Shown piece by piece: positions 1-11,703 of a stretch of 64,000 nucleotides of DNA (its first letter is position 1; every line of letters begins with the position of its first letter). Position numbers and translations under genes: made by a program. The DNA lies in the NCBI GenBank assembly GCA_951804985.1, contig OX638132.1, positions 19,139,529-19,203,528 of the forward strand, in the 5' to 3' direction. The notes under the pieces are model-generated. The model was not told the origin of the DNA, made no database searches, and saw only the letters and a list, made by a program, of their open reading frames with translations. This stretch comes from Dryomyza anilis. Its lineage: Eukaryota > Arthropoda > Insecta > Diptera > Dryomyzidae.

Positions 1-205
1 AAAAATGATCTTTTTTGCATGAGGTTGGAAGAACGAAATATTTGGTTGTAGATATTTTTTTGCGGAACTGCCACATTGTTTTTGGCAGAACTGCCATATT
101 TGGTTGACGCTTGAAACATTCCAAATTATTCAAATCAAATTTTTTTAGTTTGAACTACTAAGCGTTTGAAAGAACCGAATAAGTTGGTAGTTCCAACCAT
201 TTTTT
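1..205. repeat. MITE family B, partial copy at window edge
   Basis: The left edge carries the family B landmarks seen in better copies at 25952-26275 and 16414-16699: 'gcatgaggttggaagaacga' near the start, 'gcggaactgcca' in the middle and 'gaaccgaataagttgg' near 175-190. The outer end on the left lies at or beyond the window edge, so termini and target duplication cannot be assigned. No coding potential is visible. Confidence 0.65.
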
Positions 206-1511
206 TCCACATGATTATCTCAACTACTTGCGACGCATATAACTTACCGAAATACACAGCGTACGAACGCAGAGCTAATTTGAATTTACATTTTTAACAG
301 TGCGTTTCGAAGTGAAGCGGTTATTCTATGAACTACACATAACACAAAAGTGACATAAATACAACGAACTATTCATCAATATGACAACCAAATTTATCAA
401 ATGTCAACCGATAATCGCGTTCGTCAATATTAGGTATTGTGTTAATCAATCGAGATTTACTAACACATAAACTCGTTCATAATATTTATAATGATTTTAA
501 TTAAATAGTAATTAAGTAAAATAAAATTATTAAACAAATTTAAGTTTTTTTTTACCTTAAATTTGTCATGAAATCAGTTTGACTGCGAATTGCGGAATAA
601 CTATTGAAACTTAAATGTTATTTATATATCAAATTATCGTCTTGTTTCGGTTTTTATTGAGATTTTTCTATCAAAAAAAAAAATTGCACATTCTATTTTA
701 TTATTTTGGGTCAGAATAAGACACAGAAAACCAATATAACTTTGACACGTTCTTATTTATTTTCCGCCATTGCACTATTTCCTGTATGTGTTAGTGTATA
801 ACCTCTGTATACATGACAACTTGAGACTGATGATTCCGTACGTAATATTGATAAACGAGTACATTAAAACATGTATGCTTGTACGTTATATTGATTAACT
901 TGTTCATCAATATTACAAAAAGCGGTTTGATGTATGTCGTTTGTCAGTACGATGAACGATACTTTTTTCTGTGTAAATTTCACGACACATTTGTTTAGGG
1001 CACGGTTGAAATTCTCACCCGCAATACCTTTTACTCTCTTGAAATTATCACAAATCCCACAGAGAAAAATGACCACAAATCTCCACCTATTCCCATACAA
1101 ATCTTCACAAATTCCCACCACTTGGGCAATTTCCCTTGTATGAGAAATCTTTTCCCGCAAGCACAAAAAATTCCTATAAGCTATATTTTTCCTGAAAAAC
1201 TGGAAACTTCAGGGTCTAGGTTAAGTCAGTTTTGAAAGCCAAAAGTAAAAATATTTCTGTCTATACTACATCCAATTTAGAACAGTTTGAGAACAATTTG
1301 GATTGAAGAAATGGTTGATACAACTGTGTATAACAAAAGTTGTGTATTTATCATTAATCTCGTGTACATACTATTTAGTATATACTATATACATATGTTA
1401 CAAGTATTAAGTATTTCAAAATTTTCGCTTTCTATACAAATATTTACACTCGAACATGTTAATTACAAAGTTAATAGTTTTTTTTTTTCTATCTATTTTA
1501 CATATGTATAG
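206..1511. other. AT-rich sequence upstream of the GILT exons
   Basis: I looked here on the + strand for an exon with a start codon and a signal peptide joining in phase 0 to the GILT exon at 1512, and found no convincing one. The only clear signal is the pyrimidine-rich acceptor tract at about 1480-1511 ending in TATAG. The first coding exon may be short and missed, or may lie beyond the left edge. The open frames present are short and of random composition. Confidence 0.4.
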
Positions 1512-2510
1512 CTACAAGTTATGGTGCTTTATGAATCACTTTGTCCGGACAGTATACGTTTTATGCAGCGACAATTAGGACCGTCGTATGATGCGCTGAA
1601 AAATTTCATAGACATTCAACTGGTGCCCTTCGGAAAATCCCAGGTTTTTATACTATAGTGTTTTCCATTTTTAATAAACATGTTTAAAAAATTTTGAAAT
1701 TGTTATTAATATATTTGAATCACTTTACTTGAGATACAGAGTGAAAATAATGGCGCTCAGTTCTTTTGTCAACATGGTCCGGCCGAATGTGCGGGCAACC
1801 GTTTGCATTCGTGTGTGCTGCAGCAGACCAGCGATCAGGAGAAACAAGTTAAATTCGCGGTGTGCCAAATGCAGGCGCCTGATCAAAATTCCATCAAATA
1901 TGTACGTAAAGCAATTTAAAAAAGGTTATGCACCCAGAAAAAAATACTATATAAATAATAGTTTTTTACTATTAAAAATAGTCAATAGGATAAATTATTA
2001 TTTTAATCGGAAAATACCATTAAATTCTAGAAAATACCATGACATTGCCATTGATTTTATATGAAAAAATTTATTTTTTGTATACTATTAAATCAATAAT
2101 TGTCCTATTGACCAATTTTAATGGGATTTGAGGGAATTTTTTTCTGGGTGTGGCAAGTTTAAATATATTTTTTTTGATAGTGCGCCACAGATGCTGGACT
2201 TTCCGCCAACATTGTCGACTGCATGACGACGGACAAAGGAACGCATTTGCAGTTGCAAGCTGAGCAAATCACGCATGCGTACGCGCCGACTTTTGTGCCC
2301 ACCATAATTTATGATAATGTGAGTGATTCAACCGATCGTTCGCTTGCTATTTTGAAGCTCTTAAATATCTGAATGTTTTTTTGTTTTATTTAATTTCAGG
2401 TTTTTAATCAGCGACTTCAGGACAGTTCAATCCGCAATTTCCGCGGCACCGTATGCAGTCTGTTGCAACAACGCGGTGCGGTTTCGTTTCAAACGGAGGC
2501 ATGTCTGTAA
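1512..2510 (+). CDS. GILT: GILT (gamma-interferon-inducible lysosomal thiol reductase), four 3' coding exons
   Basis: GILT enzymes reduce disulfides of proteins in endosomes and lysosomes; in insects they are linked to immunity. Four exons, all phase 0, read 1512-1643, 1740-1901, 2181-2318 and 2400-2510 (TAA at 2508), giving 180 residues. Exon 1 holds LYESLCPDS, the active-site region. Exon 2 holds the family signature CQHGPAECAGNRLHSC (pattern CQHGx2ECx2Nx4C). Exon 3 adds a conserved Cys pair and ends VPTIIYDN; exon 4 ends in a Cys-rich tail. Donors are GT (GTGAGT at 2319). Acceptors are TATAG, ATACAG, GATAG and TTTCAG. The 1740 boundary could instead be 1734, which adds two residues in frame. 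The active site reads CPDS, not CxxC, as I recall for some insect GILTs. The start codon and signal-peptide exon are not found. A polyadenylation signal AATAAA lies at 2565. Confidence 0.93.
1931..2150. mobile_element. MITE family A, copy 1 (in GILT intron 2)
   Basis: This 220-bp element has inverted ends CACCCAGAAAAAAA and TTTTTTTCTGGGTG. It lies wholly inside the GILT intron between 1901 and 2181. The flanking dinucleotide is TG on both sides, while other copies have TA, so this target duplication may have mutated. The inside is AT-rich and non-coding. Its 3' end stops 30 bp before the next exon, next to the acceptor tract. Confidence 0.9.
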
Positions 2511-3065
2511 ACAACGCACCGACACGATCTATACTAAGTTGTTAAAAAAATATATTTGCTGTAAAATAAAATAAAAATGTGGTTTGTACGTGTGTCTGAA
2601 TTTTTATTACATACAACCATTTACGTAACACACGCAACATTCACCTCAAAACCAGATAACTGAGTGGTTGTCGATTGACGCTACCCTAACGACCACAGTC
2701 CAATATACAAAAAAAAATGTTTAAAATAATACTGAAACCGACATGCTTGATCAGACGGTTCAAGCAAGCAACAAAACAATAAATTATTAATTACATAAAA
2801 TCATTATTATATTGCAGAGGTCAGAGTTAGCCTTTTTGGAGGTTCCTGAATGACTCTCATTAAATAATATATATTAAATAAAACAGTAATTACCAAAAAT
2901 TAAAGAAAATTAAAAATGTTTTGGTCTGAGAAATCCTTTATTTTTGAAAAAATTATTTGACACACACAGAGAAATATACTGTCGTTTTGGGCTGTTTTCC
3001 GACACTTTCTACTGTTGAAATAGAGCCGTCAGTAGGTTACTGTTGAAAAAGTGTTACAACGACAG
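2511..3065. other. GILT 3' flank
   Basis: This covers the 3' untranslated region with AATAAA at 2565-2570, then AT-rich DNA without a gene. From about 2963 a sequence starting CACACAGAGAAATATAC looks like the end of a TA-type element containing CTGTCG motifs. Related CTGTCG motifs reappear at 3850-3915, on the other side of the insertion at 3068-3800. Confidence 0.5.
2565..2570 (+). terminator. Polyadenylation signal of GILT
   Basis: AATAAA lies 55 bases after the TAA stop. It is the first canonical signal downstream on the coding strand. Confidence 0.55.
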
Positions 3066-3067
3066 TA

Positions 3068-3800
3068 CACGCTGCAAAAAAAAGACTCTCCCAAACATAA
3101 TTTTGCAGGCATTACATATATCTTTGGAGCTTCATGCAAACAAACATTATATCATTGCCAAACATTATTATAATAACAGCCAAATATATTTTTGTTTTCG
3201 TTCAAACATATTTATATTCAGAATGAATAATTTTCGGCGTTCTTTCAAACATATATATGTTTAAATGTGAAAAACATTTAATTTACATGTACACATATTT
3301 ATGTTTACATTTAATTTTAATGTAAAAATAGTCAGTTTAGTGCTAATATCTTCTTTACACAATCTTCGTTTTTTTTCGTTATTATATAATTATAAACTTA
3401 AACATTTATTTTATTTTTATTACACATATTTTATTTATACCTAATAATTTTATTTCCATCTATTATTCCTATTTTGAGTTCAGTAATTTACGGATGAATT
3501 GGAAATTTCACAAACAGCCACTATCTGGTATTAACAGTAATTGGCGGTACTTAAACAAATTCTTCCACCAAAAAGATGTTGGGTGTGTTAAATAGCGGAA
3601 ATATCAAACATACCTATATTAATATCTGATGAAAAATGTATATTTCAACACAAACATTAATATAGTAAATTTATGTAAATCCGCGATTAACGCAATTCAA
3701 TTATAATGTAATTAGATATTACTCCCAATATTTATATGGTGATTTCGAATTACGTTATAATTACATTCAAGCATATTCAAACAAATCTTTTCTATCCGTG
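3068..3800. mobile_element. TA-flanked non-autonomous element, 733 bp
   Basis: The ends are CACGCTGCAAAAAAAAGAC on the left and the inverse of CACGGATAGAAAAGATT on the right, flanked by TA at 3066-3067 and 3801-3802. Removing it would rejoin a sequence rich in CTGTCG and GACACTTTCTAC-like motifs. The interior repeats 'aaacat' and 'tcaaacata' motifs in both orientations and has no coding capacity. The terminal repeat match is imperfect, so the limits rest mainly on the TA pair. Confidence 0.6.
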
Positions 3801-3944
3801 TAGAAAGTGTCGTGTAGCCTAGGTGTCATATATGGAGCTAACAGTAGCTACTGTCGATCCGACAGTTGCTGTGGTCGACTCCATATAGATAGTCGTCTAC
3901 TGTCGTTTTAACAGTTGAAGCTTTTAATATTTTAGACAAGCCTA

Positions 3945-4164
3945 CACCCAGAAAAAAATACTATATAAATAATAGTTTTTTACTATTAGAAATAGTCAAT
4001 AGGATAAATTATTAATTAATTCGGAAAATACCATTAAATTTTAGAAAATACCATGACATTGCCATTGAGTTTATATGAAAAGATTTATTTTTTGTATACT
4101 ATTAAATCAATAATTGCCCTATTGACCAATTTTAATGGGATTTGAGGGAATTTTTTTCTGTGTG
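3945..4164. mobile_element. MITE family A, copy 2
   Basis: This is a 220-bp copy, same length and orientation as copy 1, with CACCCAG and CTGTGTG ends and a TA on each side (3943-3944, 4165-4166). It has no coding capacity. Confidence 0.92.
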
Positions 4165-4829
4165 TACTTTATACATTTTATTATTTCTTATAAAGTAGAA
4201 AATAACGTTTTTACTAAAACAGATTTTAATTATTTTATGTTTTATTAAATGTTTTACAAAATAAATAAAGTTAGTTTTTTGAATATTAATTAAATTTTAT
4301 TAATCAAAATATAAAATACGCAAAAAATAGGTATAAATTGATTTATGTTTGGTATTAAGGGTACCATTTATATTTAAATCTGAATTGAACCCAACGTATA
4401 CATATCAGGACTCCCAGGAACAAATACATTTTTAGGCCATCCCCAAAATCAGCAAGCATATGAACCATATGAAAATAATAATATAACAGATATTAAAATA
4501 TTTGGATGAATCATCTAAATTCAAGACTCTGAAACAGCTGAACTCGCTTAAGGCTCGGACTCAACCGATTCTACTACTGAGTCTACTACTTGACGCATTT
4601 GGAACATGACCCACTGACGCTAGTTTCAGTTTAACGCGCTTAAATGCATACTATGTGTTGAGGAATGTAACTTTTTGGAGGAATCTCTATCTGTAAAACT
4701 AGATATGCATCGTATTCAACTGAAAAAAAAATTTTAAAGCTCGTACATTTTATAGTAGGTATTATTATGATAGTTTGGATTATCAAAATTATAGTCGGTC
4801 TAAGCCGTAATTGTATATGTGTGTTGGAA
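4165..4829. other. Unassigned AT-rich stretch
   Basis: No gene, tandem array or element ends were recognised here. A slightly more GC-rich part at about 4380-4640 contains CTACTACTGAGTCTACTACT, but no reading frame of note. Confidence 0.4.
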
Positions 4830-5925
4830 ATCACCATTTTCGATTTTCGAAGAAAAAAACATTTTTTTTGTACGACAAAAACAATGCAATAGTCAAAATC
4901 ACCAGTTCAAAAAAAATTTATATTCGAAAAATACCGAATATTTTCGAAAACGAAAATTTGGTTAAAAAAATGTTTGAACTACAAAAACAACGCAATGGTC
5001 GAAATCACCATTTTCCAAATATTCTCCAAAGACAACAATGTTCGAAAAATTAAAAAAAGAAAATTTAGTCAAAAAAACGTTGGACTACAAAAAAATACAA
5101 TGGTCAAAAACACCATTTTCCAAAATAAAAAAATTATTCCACAAAAACAATGTTCGAAAATTTTTGAAATAAACAAAAAATGTTGGATGACAAAACCAAC
5201 GTAATGGTCGAAATCACCATTTTCCGAATAAAATTTTGTTCGAAAAAATTGTAAAAAGAGAATTTTATTTTAAAAAAATGTTGGACTGTAAAAACAATGT
5301 AATGGTCAAAAATACTATTTTCCAAAATAAAAAAAAAAAATATTCAACAAAAACAATAATGTTCGAAAAATTTAGAAAAAGAAAATTTTGTAAAAAAAAA
5401 TTTGACCTCAAAAAATGCAGTGATACCATTTTCCAAAATAAAAAAAATATTCGACAAAACACAATGTTCGAAAAATATTAAAAAAAAAACAAAATTTGGA
5501 TGACAAAACCAACAATGGTCAAAACACCATTTTCGAAATATAACAAAAAAAAATTCGACAAAAACACAATGTTCGAAAAATTTTGAAAAAAAAATTTGGA
5601 TGACAAAACCAACGCAATGGACAAAAACACCATTTTCCAAAATAAAAAAAATATATTTGAAAAAACACAATGTTCGAAAAATTTTGAAAAAAAAATTTCG
5701 ATGACAAAACCAACACAATGATTAAAAACACAATTTTTCAAATTAAAAAAAAATATTTGACAAAAAAACAATGTTAAAAAAAAATCAACAAAAAAAAAAA
5801 ACGAAATGATCGAAATCACCATTTTCCAAAAAAGAATATTGGACAAAAACAACAATTTTCGAAAACGAAACAAGGAACTGGTAGAAATCACCATTTGTAA
5901 CAACAAATTTTTATGTTTCTCCAAG
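4830..5925. repeat. Tandem array, unit about 100 bp, about 11-12 degenerate copies
   Basis: The landmark 'caccattttcc' or close variants recurs near 4831, 5005, 5112, 5215, 5313, 5427, 5526, 5628, 5731 and 5816, so the period is close to 100 bp. Each unit also has 'acaatgttcgaaaaattt' and 'ggatgacaaaaccaac'-like parts separated by A runs of varying length. The many short open frames on both strands here differ between units and are by-products of the A-rich repeat; I see no gene. Confidence 0.85.
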
Positions 5926-5974
5926 CAACAACAAAAAATTCCCTTTTAATGAGACTAATTAAAATGTTCTGTCT

Positions 5975-6135
5975 ACTAACAACCATTAACCAAAGACCTC
6001 TATTTTTTAAAATAAAAAGTATATTTCAACCAAAGATCTCTGTTTTTCAAAAAAAAAAATTGTCTCTCAAACAGAGACCTTTATTTTTTTTTAATAAAAA
6101 TATCTCTCAACCAAAGACCTTATATTTTTTGAAAA
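5975..6135. repeat. Tandem array, unit about 45-50 bp, about 4 copies
   Basis: Repeats of 'caaccaaagacctctattttt' type with variable A/T runs begin near 5989, 6028, 6068 and 6108. It directly follows the 100-bp array but shares no obvious unit with it. Confidence 0.75.
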
Positions 6136-6264
6136 ATTATATTTCTTAGTGAAAAAACAAACAAACGTAAATAATATTCGGTTCCTATAGTAAAAACTGT
6201 TACCATAAGACTTCTAAAGAAGGCCGGTAATCTTTCGGGTTTTTCCCCTTTCTGGCCACAGTTG

Positions 6265-6450
6265 ACTATCTTTCGTCCAAACGCCCATTCGTCCAAACTA
6301 CATTCGGGCAAACGTCCATTTAGGCAAATTGCTTTCGGACATACGTCCATTCGGCAAACGTACATTCGGGAAAAAAGCTTTCATGCAAACATCCATTCGG
6401 GCTAACATCCATACGGGTAAACGTCCATTCCGACAAACGTACAATTCGGG
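6265..6450. repeat. Tandem array, unit about 14-15 bp, about 12 copies
   Basis: Degenerate units of the form 'cattcgggcaaacgtc' run through this segment. It is the third different tandem array within 1.6 kb. The frame translating it on the - strand is a by-product of the repeat. Confidence 0.8.
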
Positions 6451-7830
6451 AAAATGACTTTAAAATGCTGTAAATTCCCACAGTATAATTATAATTCTTA
6501 TTTTGTTTTGTTTTATTTTTTATTTCAATAATTCCAGATTTATTTTAGGCTTATTTCAAGTTTATTTTACATGCGAATACATTTAAAAAAAATAGCTACA
6601 AGGCTCAGAAGTTATATAGTTCTGTTTTAAGATAGAAGAAATTAAAACAAAAATTACATAAGAACCAATAAGATCCAACTTTGTGATTTCGATAAAAATA
6701 CAATAAAAATGTTATTATAATGGATATATTCATTTGTACCTATAATTTTGGTTTAAAACATATCTAGTATAAAATGGAAATGTGCAAAATGCAATATTTC
6801 TTTAAGTTGAATTATTCCAATCAACGAAATAAACATAAATTATATAATTAAAATAAAAAATAATAAAAAATACCAAATTTGTATTTCGATATATATATAT
6901 ATAATAAATTCACTAGATAAGTATGCAAACAATTTTTAAAATGGAGATGAAATCATATACAAGATGCAACAATAAATTCTTTTAACTTTTCTCATTGATA
7001 TAAAATATTAACTATATAACTATAAAAACAACAATAAACTAAAGCAAAATATATAAGTAGTTTTTTATAATAAGTGTACGTTCTGTGCGTATGGTATGTA
7101 TAACTTTGTTTGTGTTTCACTTTCGATTCTTCAGCACTTGCGTAAAATGTTGTAGTTTGTATATTGTAATTACAGAATCCCAATCAACATTGCCAGACAA
7201 TTTATTCGGGTTCAATACTTTCATGTGTTATTCTTCTCTGAGCATTTTCCACTTTTCAAGTACGATAATTTTTTTTTCAAAGATTATTTTAGCCAGGAAA
7301 ATTGTCTTCAGAGATAATATTTTCATAAAGAATTCTTTATGTATAAAATTTATCCAACAATTAGTTTTAATGGAATACCATGGATTTCAAGTGATTTAAT
7401 GACACACGTAGTCTCAAACTATTTAGGTTTTTTTTTTAATAGCTAAAAGAGATTACGTACCGCATGAAACTTGAATTTTGGTAATTACTTTATGTGGCAA
7501 TTACTCTTAAATTACTCTTTGTAATGTTCAAATGCTTTTGGATTACTAATGCTTTACTTCAAATGCTATTTTGGATGAATGTTTTTCTTTGTCGTGTTGA
7601 GTTTTTAAGATATATTTTTTTGAAAGTTAATGTAAAAATTATAAAATATATTCCATGCATTAATGCTTAATTATCCTTAAAGCTGCTTTAAAAAAACAAA
7701 GTAGAATTTCCAGAGCAAAATATAATCCCTTCAATTTTTGTTTTAAATAGTGCTCTTTCTCTGAAACTCTGATTAATTATGATATTTGGGTTTGGGAGGC
7801 GTCGAGGTGAACAGCTCGGGATCTTGACGC
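6451..7830. other. 3' flank of the FAM43-family gene
   Basis: This is AT-rich DNA without a gene. It must contain the 3' end of the - strand gene that stops at 7831. The nearest AATAAA on the - strand is at 7206-7201, which would give a 3' untranslated region of about 630 bases. Confidence 0.4.
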
Positions 7831-10800
7831 TCAAACAGTTGTTGTTGTGCCCACAACTCCTATATGTCTTCGCGGCATTGGCTTTGGCGGTACCGGCGGC
7901 TTAGCTGGGGGCGCCTGACTAGTCTTCGCTTTAACGTTACAGTCGCGTAGTTCCTCCACATAGCCGGATTCATCGCTGCACTCCGAGTCGGAGTCATCGC
8001 ACTGTGCTGCTGCATGTCGTCGTGTCTGACGTCGACTACGTGCATTGCCGCTGGTGCTGTTGACGACGGCAACAGCGTTTCCTGTAACATCATGCAATGA
8101 TGCTGTCGGTGAGTTGCTCTGCTTCAGAGTAATGGAACTCGAGCTACTGAATGTCGTCGCATCGCTGCCATGGCGACGTGACTCCAGTCTTTGGTAGATC
8201 TCTTCGGCTGTGATCGGTTCCTCCTCTGGCAGATTATGATGCGGCGTCATAAGTAAATCGTTGCAGGCGCCAACGCCTGCACCCAACTGTTCACTTTGGC
8301 GATAACGCAACGAGGTATCGTCCTGATTGGCCGTCACAGTGCTCGCAGTCTCGCAACCACTGGAAATAGAGCCTTCATCGCTGTCGACAGCTATTGTCTG
8401 TTTGCGTTGCACTGCCGCATTCGTTCCATGCATGTTATCGTTAGCCGACACTGAAGTCAGCGTGGACGAGGCATTTGATGAGATGGACGACTGAGTTTGG
8501 TGTTGAAACTGCAGCGGCAACGATGTGTCGATGCTGTTTTCGTCGCTGCTTAACGAGAGATTCGCCATTTTGCGCATTGAATTGCGATGCAGCATATTCA
8601 AGATGGCTGCCTGCCGGAAATACATGTCGTCAAAGTCCTCTTCGCCATCGCTGCAGACGTGCAGTGGTACAACTTCCACAACAGTGTCTAACGTTTCGGC
8701 CAAACTGTATTCCGCCTCCGGATCTGCGCTTGGATTGCAGTTGATTATCGGTAACAGACTCAAAGGCTGTGTATCATCCGGCGTCGTCGCCATTGACAAC
8801 TCATCTTTTAAGTCACTCAAACTGCCCAGGCTGCAGCTGTTTCGCTGATGCAGCTGCATGTCAAAGTACGGCAACAATTCGTTAGCCAGCGTATTGGCCG
8901 AGTCGTAATTGTTGCACTGCAGCAGCTTTTCGAACTCATCGGAATCATCGGAGCCGTAACTATTGCGCTGCTCTTGTGTATTCTCTGTCTGCAGCGCTTC
9001 TTTGGATGGCGTATCGCTGCTGCAGCCAGCTTGCGCAATTTCAAGCTCTTTCAACGTCGGCTTGTCCACGAAGTGTGTGCAGAAGGCGGGTCTAGCCTGT
9101 CCGGTGCGACGTATTGAGTGACCGCGTCTGCATCGGCGCCGACCCAGTGTCATAGCAGGGTACAGTGAATCCTTTTGGCAGCATGACTTCATCTCGGGTT
9201 CGTTGGTCTCTTCCGCCTCCTCGCCGTCCTCCTCACCGATTGCTTCCTCGATGGCCATTAGTTTGGGTGCTGACTTGGAGCGTTCGAGTGGCGGTCGATA
9301 GTTGTTGCCGCCGACGCTTAAAAGTATCTTGCGACGCGGCAAGCTCGGGTTCTCGTAAGCGGCGTTGGCCAGACTGAGACGGGCATTCTGCTTCAGAATT
9401 TTTTCGCGTTTAAATTCGCGCAGTGCGCCCTCCAGATTCTCCTGTAAATTCAAAGAGAAAGATATTGAGTATAGTGTGAGTTTAAAAAAAAACTCGTTTT
9501 CAACTTACCTTTAGTGTGTTGCAAATGTCCTGTACTACTCTCTCCTTACTGCAGAGTACAGCATGGCAGCGCAGCTCATGCTTCAGCTTACGCCCCTCGT
9601 GTCGATAGATCCAGCAAAAGACGCGGGGATAGTTCTTTGGTGCACAGCAATGTGTTATGCGATTGGCCCAGTACTCCGTAAGTCCGTGCTGACGTGTGGT
9701 AGCCTTTAGACCGGAAGCGCAGACCTTGATGCGCATGATGACGTCCGGCTTGTTGTGTTGCGTGTAGTTGCGCCAGAGTGTATTCAGCTGCTTTTCTACG
9801 CAACCCTCGCCTTAAAAAAAAACAAAAACAAATTCAAAATAGTTATTTTGTCTCAACGTTTCAAACTATTGTCAATCACGAATTTAGATAAAAATTCTAC
9901 CAAATATTAAAATTTCGGATCTTCATTTTCAAATGAACTAGAATGGTTGTAATATAAACTAGTATCTTTAAACTGAACCAAATGAAGAGGTGAATACAGA
10001 AAAAATACTTATAAAATTAAATAATGGCCCCATTTATTGCACCTTTTTGTAGTTTGGTTGACGAAACAAATTTATATTCTTTATGAGTCGAAACTTGAAG
10101 AGTTGTAGTTTGGACTACAACTAACTTCGAACAGTTTTAGAACAATTTGGATTGTGTATAGGCCAAATATTTGAAGAGCCAACCGAATATGGCAGTACCA
10201 TCAACAAATTTGTTGAAAATTCGTTTTAATCGAGTGAAGTTGGTTGCTACAACTAACTTTTTCGTTCTTCAAACTTCATGCCAAATGAAAATGCTACAGC
10301 AAAAATGGTGTTCAATTCTGTTGGCCACTACTGGGCCAACGTAGGAAAGGGCGTACGAATCTCCGTTGGAATTACTAAGTGCAAGACAACACGATGACGC
10401 GTGTAGGGCAAAACTGGTTTCGAATTCGTAATTATTGGGAATACCCCGTATTACTGCAATGCACAGTGCTGATCGTAGGAAAATATTATAGGTTACAAGT
10501 ACAGAGTAGAATGGAGTAGTATCGGTGCATGTGTGTTTTGAATTTACCAAGTTTGTTCCACTCTGTAAAGCCTGATTCTGTTGAGGGTCGAATGGACTAG
10601 TAGGGGTAAAAAAGTGTGTTATCTGAAATAATATAATACTGGTATTATCCTTGTCAAATCAAAATAGTCTTTAGTAATTCCATCGATTTAACGATATATT
10701 CACACAACCTACCTTTGGCCCATCCGGTGAGCACATTCCCCAAATACGACACCTTGAACTCCGGGTCCGGTGTGCTGATGTCGACGCTGTGACTCTTGCG

Positions 10801-11703
10801 CCACCACAATCTGCCCAGTCCCCGCGTTAGTGTACGCATCGCTCTGGAGCCAAAGTCTTCGTGAGCCCTCTCTATGCCGCGCGGATGCTGCAAACTCAAT
10901 TCGCCATCACTTCCACTGCCACCGCCATAGAGTGCGCGTAACTCTGCCAATGTATCTGCGCCATCGCTGCAATCATCTGCGGCAGCTGCCTCACCAATCT
11001 CATCGCCATCCTCTTTGGAGCACTGACGGAAGCGCTCCATATATGGTCCACTGAGGCGTCTACGACCCGCATACGTATTGAATTTACCATCGTGAGCCAG
11101 GCGCTTTTGCTCCTCCTTTTCGAACTTTTTCGCATTGTACGTGTTGCCCAGCAAGCGTGCTATTGATGAGCTCTTCACGAATTTGTGCTGCCGTATCGCT
11201 GGCGTTGTGAAAGGCAATGCGACTGTTGCTGTCGTCTCGGATGTCGTCTGTTCAGTAATTTTGGCTTTAGGTGCGCTGCCTAATTTTTGACTGTGTTTTT
11301 TGTTGAATGCAAACATCGCGATACGTTCCCTAGTGGTGGTTCTTTTCTCGTTGCTGCTACTGTTGCAGGTGTTGTTGTTGCTGTTCCTGTTAGACGAATT
11401 ATCGCATTTTTTATTGCTGTTCTTTTGATTTTTGTTGTTGTTATTTGGCACCGAATTTTCTTTAGTAGATTTGTTATCGATCGCTGTGGTAGTGTTGTTG
11501 TTGTCGTGGTCTTTGTTGTTGACGTAATTGCTGCCAGTTTCTATAGTCGCTGCCGTTGGCGACACTGCAGTCAACTTTTTGTTGTTGTAGTTGCTATTGT
11601 TGTTGTTGTTTGCAGATACGTTAACAAAATCCACTTCATCTTTGGAATCGAGTTCAGTGTTACAACGTTCATTGTTGTTGCTGTTGCTAGTTGCAGTGTC
11701 CAT
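7831..11703 (-). CDS. FAM43-family protein with PTB/PID domain, three coding exons
   Basis: Coding exons are 11703-10713, 9810-9509 and 9441-7831 (TGA), joining to 967 codons. Junctions are CAAAG|GTAGGT to TTAAG|GCGAGG (phase 1) and CTAAAG|GTAAGT to TTACAG|GAGAAT (phase 0). The PTB/PID domain begins at FKVSYLGNVLTGWAKG (residue 316), continues through RIKVCASGLKATT and YPRVFCWIYRH, and ends near residue 431 in exon 2. This matches the FAM43 family, of unknown biochemical role but carrying a phosphotyrosine-binding-type fold for peptide or lipid contact. Residues 1-120 are rich in Asn and Ser runs. An acidic stretch lies at about 496-514. The tail is a Pro-rich PPAKPPVPPKP, a possible SH3 ligand. 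Most of exon 3 is Ser-rich and probably disordered. The ATG at 11703 is the first in frame after a stop at 11760-11758. No neighbour forms a unit with it. Confidence 0.93.
9996..10295. repeat. MITE family B, diverged copy in FAM43-family intron 1
   Basis: This intron (10712-9811) contains family B landmarks: 'gttttagaacaatttggatt', 'accgaatatggcagtacc', 'gttggttgctacaactaac' and 'cgttcttcaaacttcatgcc'. The right-hand landmarks match the intact copy at 25952-26275. Ends are eroded, so limits are approximate. Confidence 0.65.

Noticed and set aside
864..1166. 100-codon - strand open frame near the GILT gene
   Set aside because: No recognisable domain, no splice context, ordinary non-coding composition.
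5134..5924. Several overlapping open frames on both strands (up to 148 codons) rich in Phe, Lys and Asn
   Set aside because: They follow the A-rich 100-bp tandem array; the frame changes from unit to unit and composition is that of poly-A/T DNA.
8475..9377. Open frames on the + strand opposite exon 3 of the FAM43-family gene
   Set aside because: They are shadows of the GC-richer coding exon. The - strand frame has the splice junctions and the domain.
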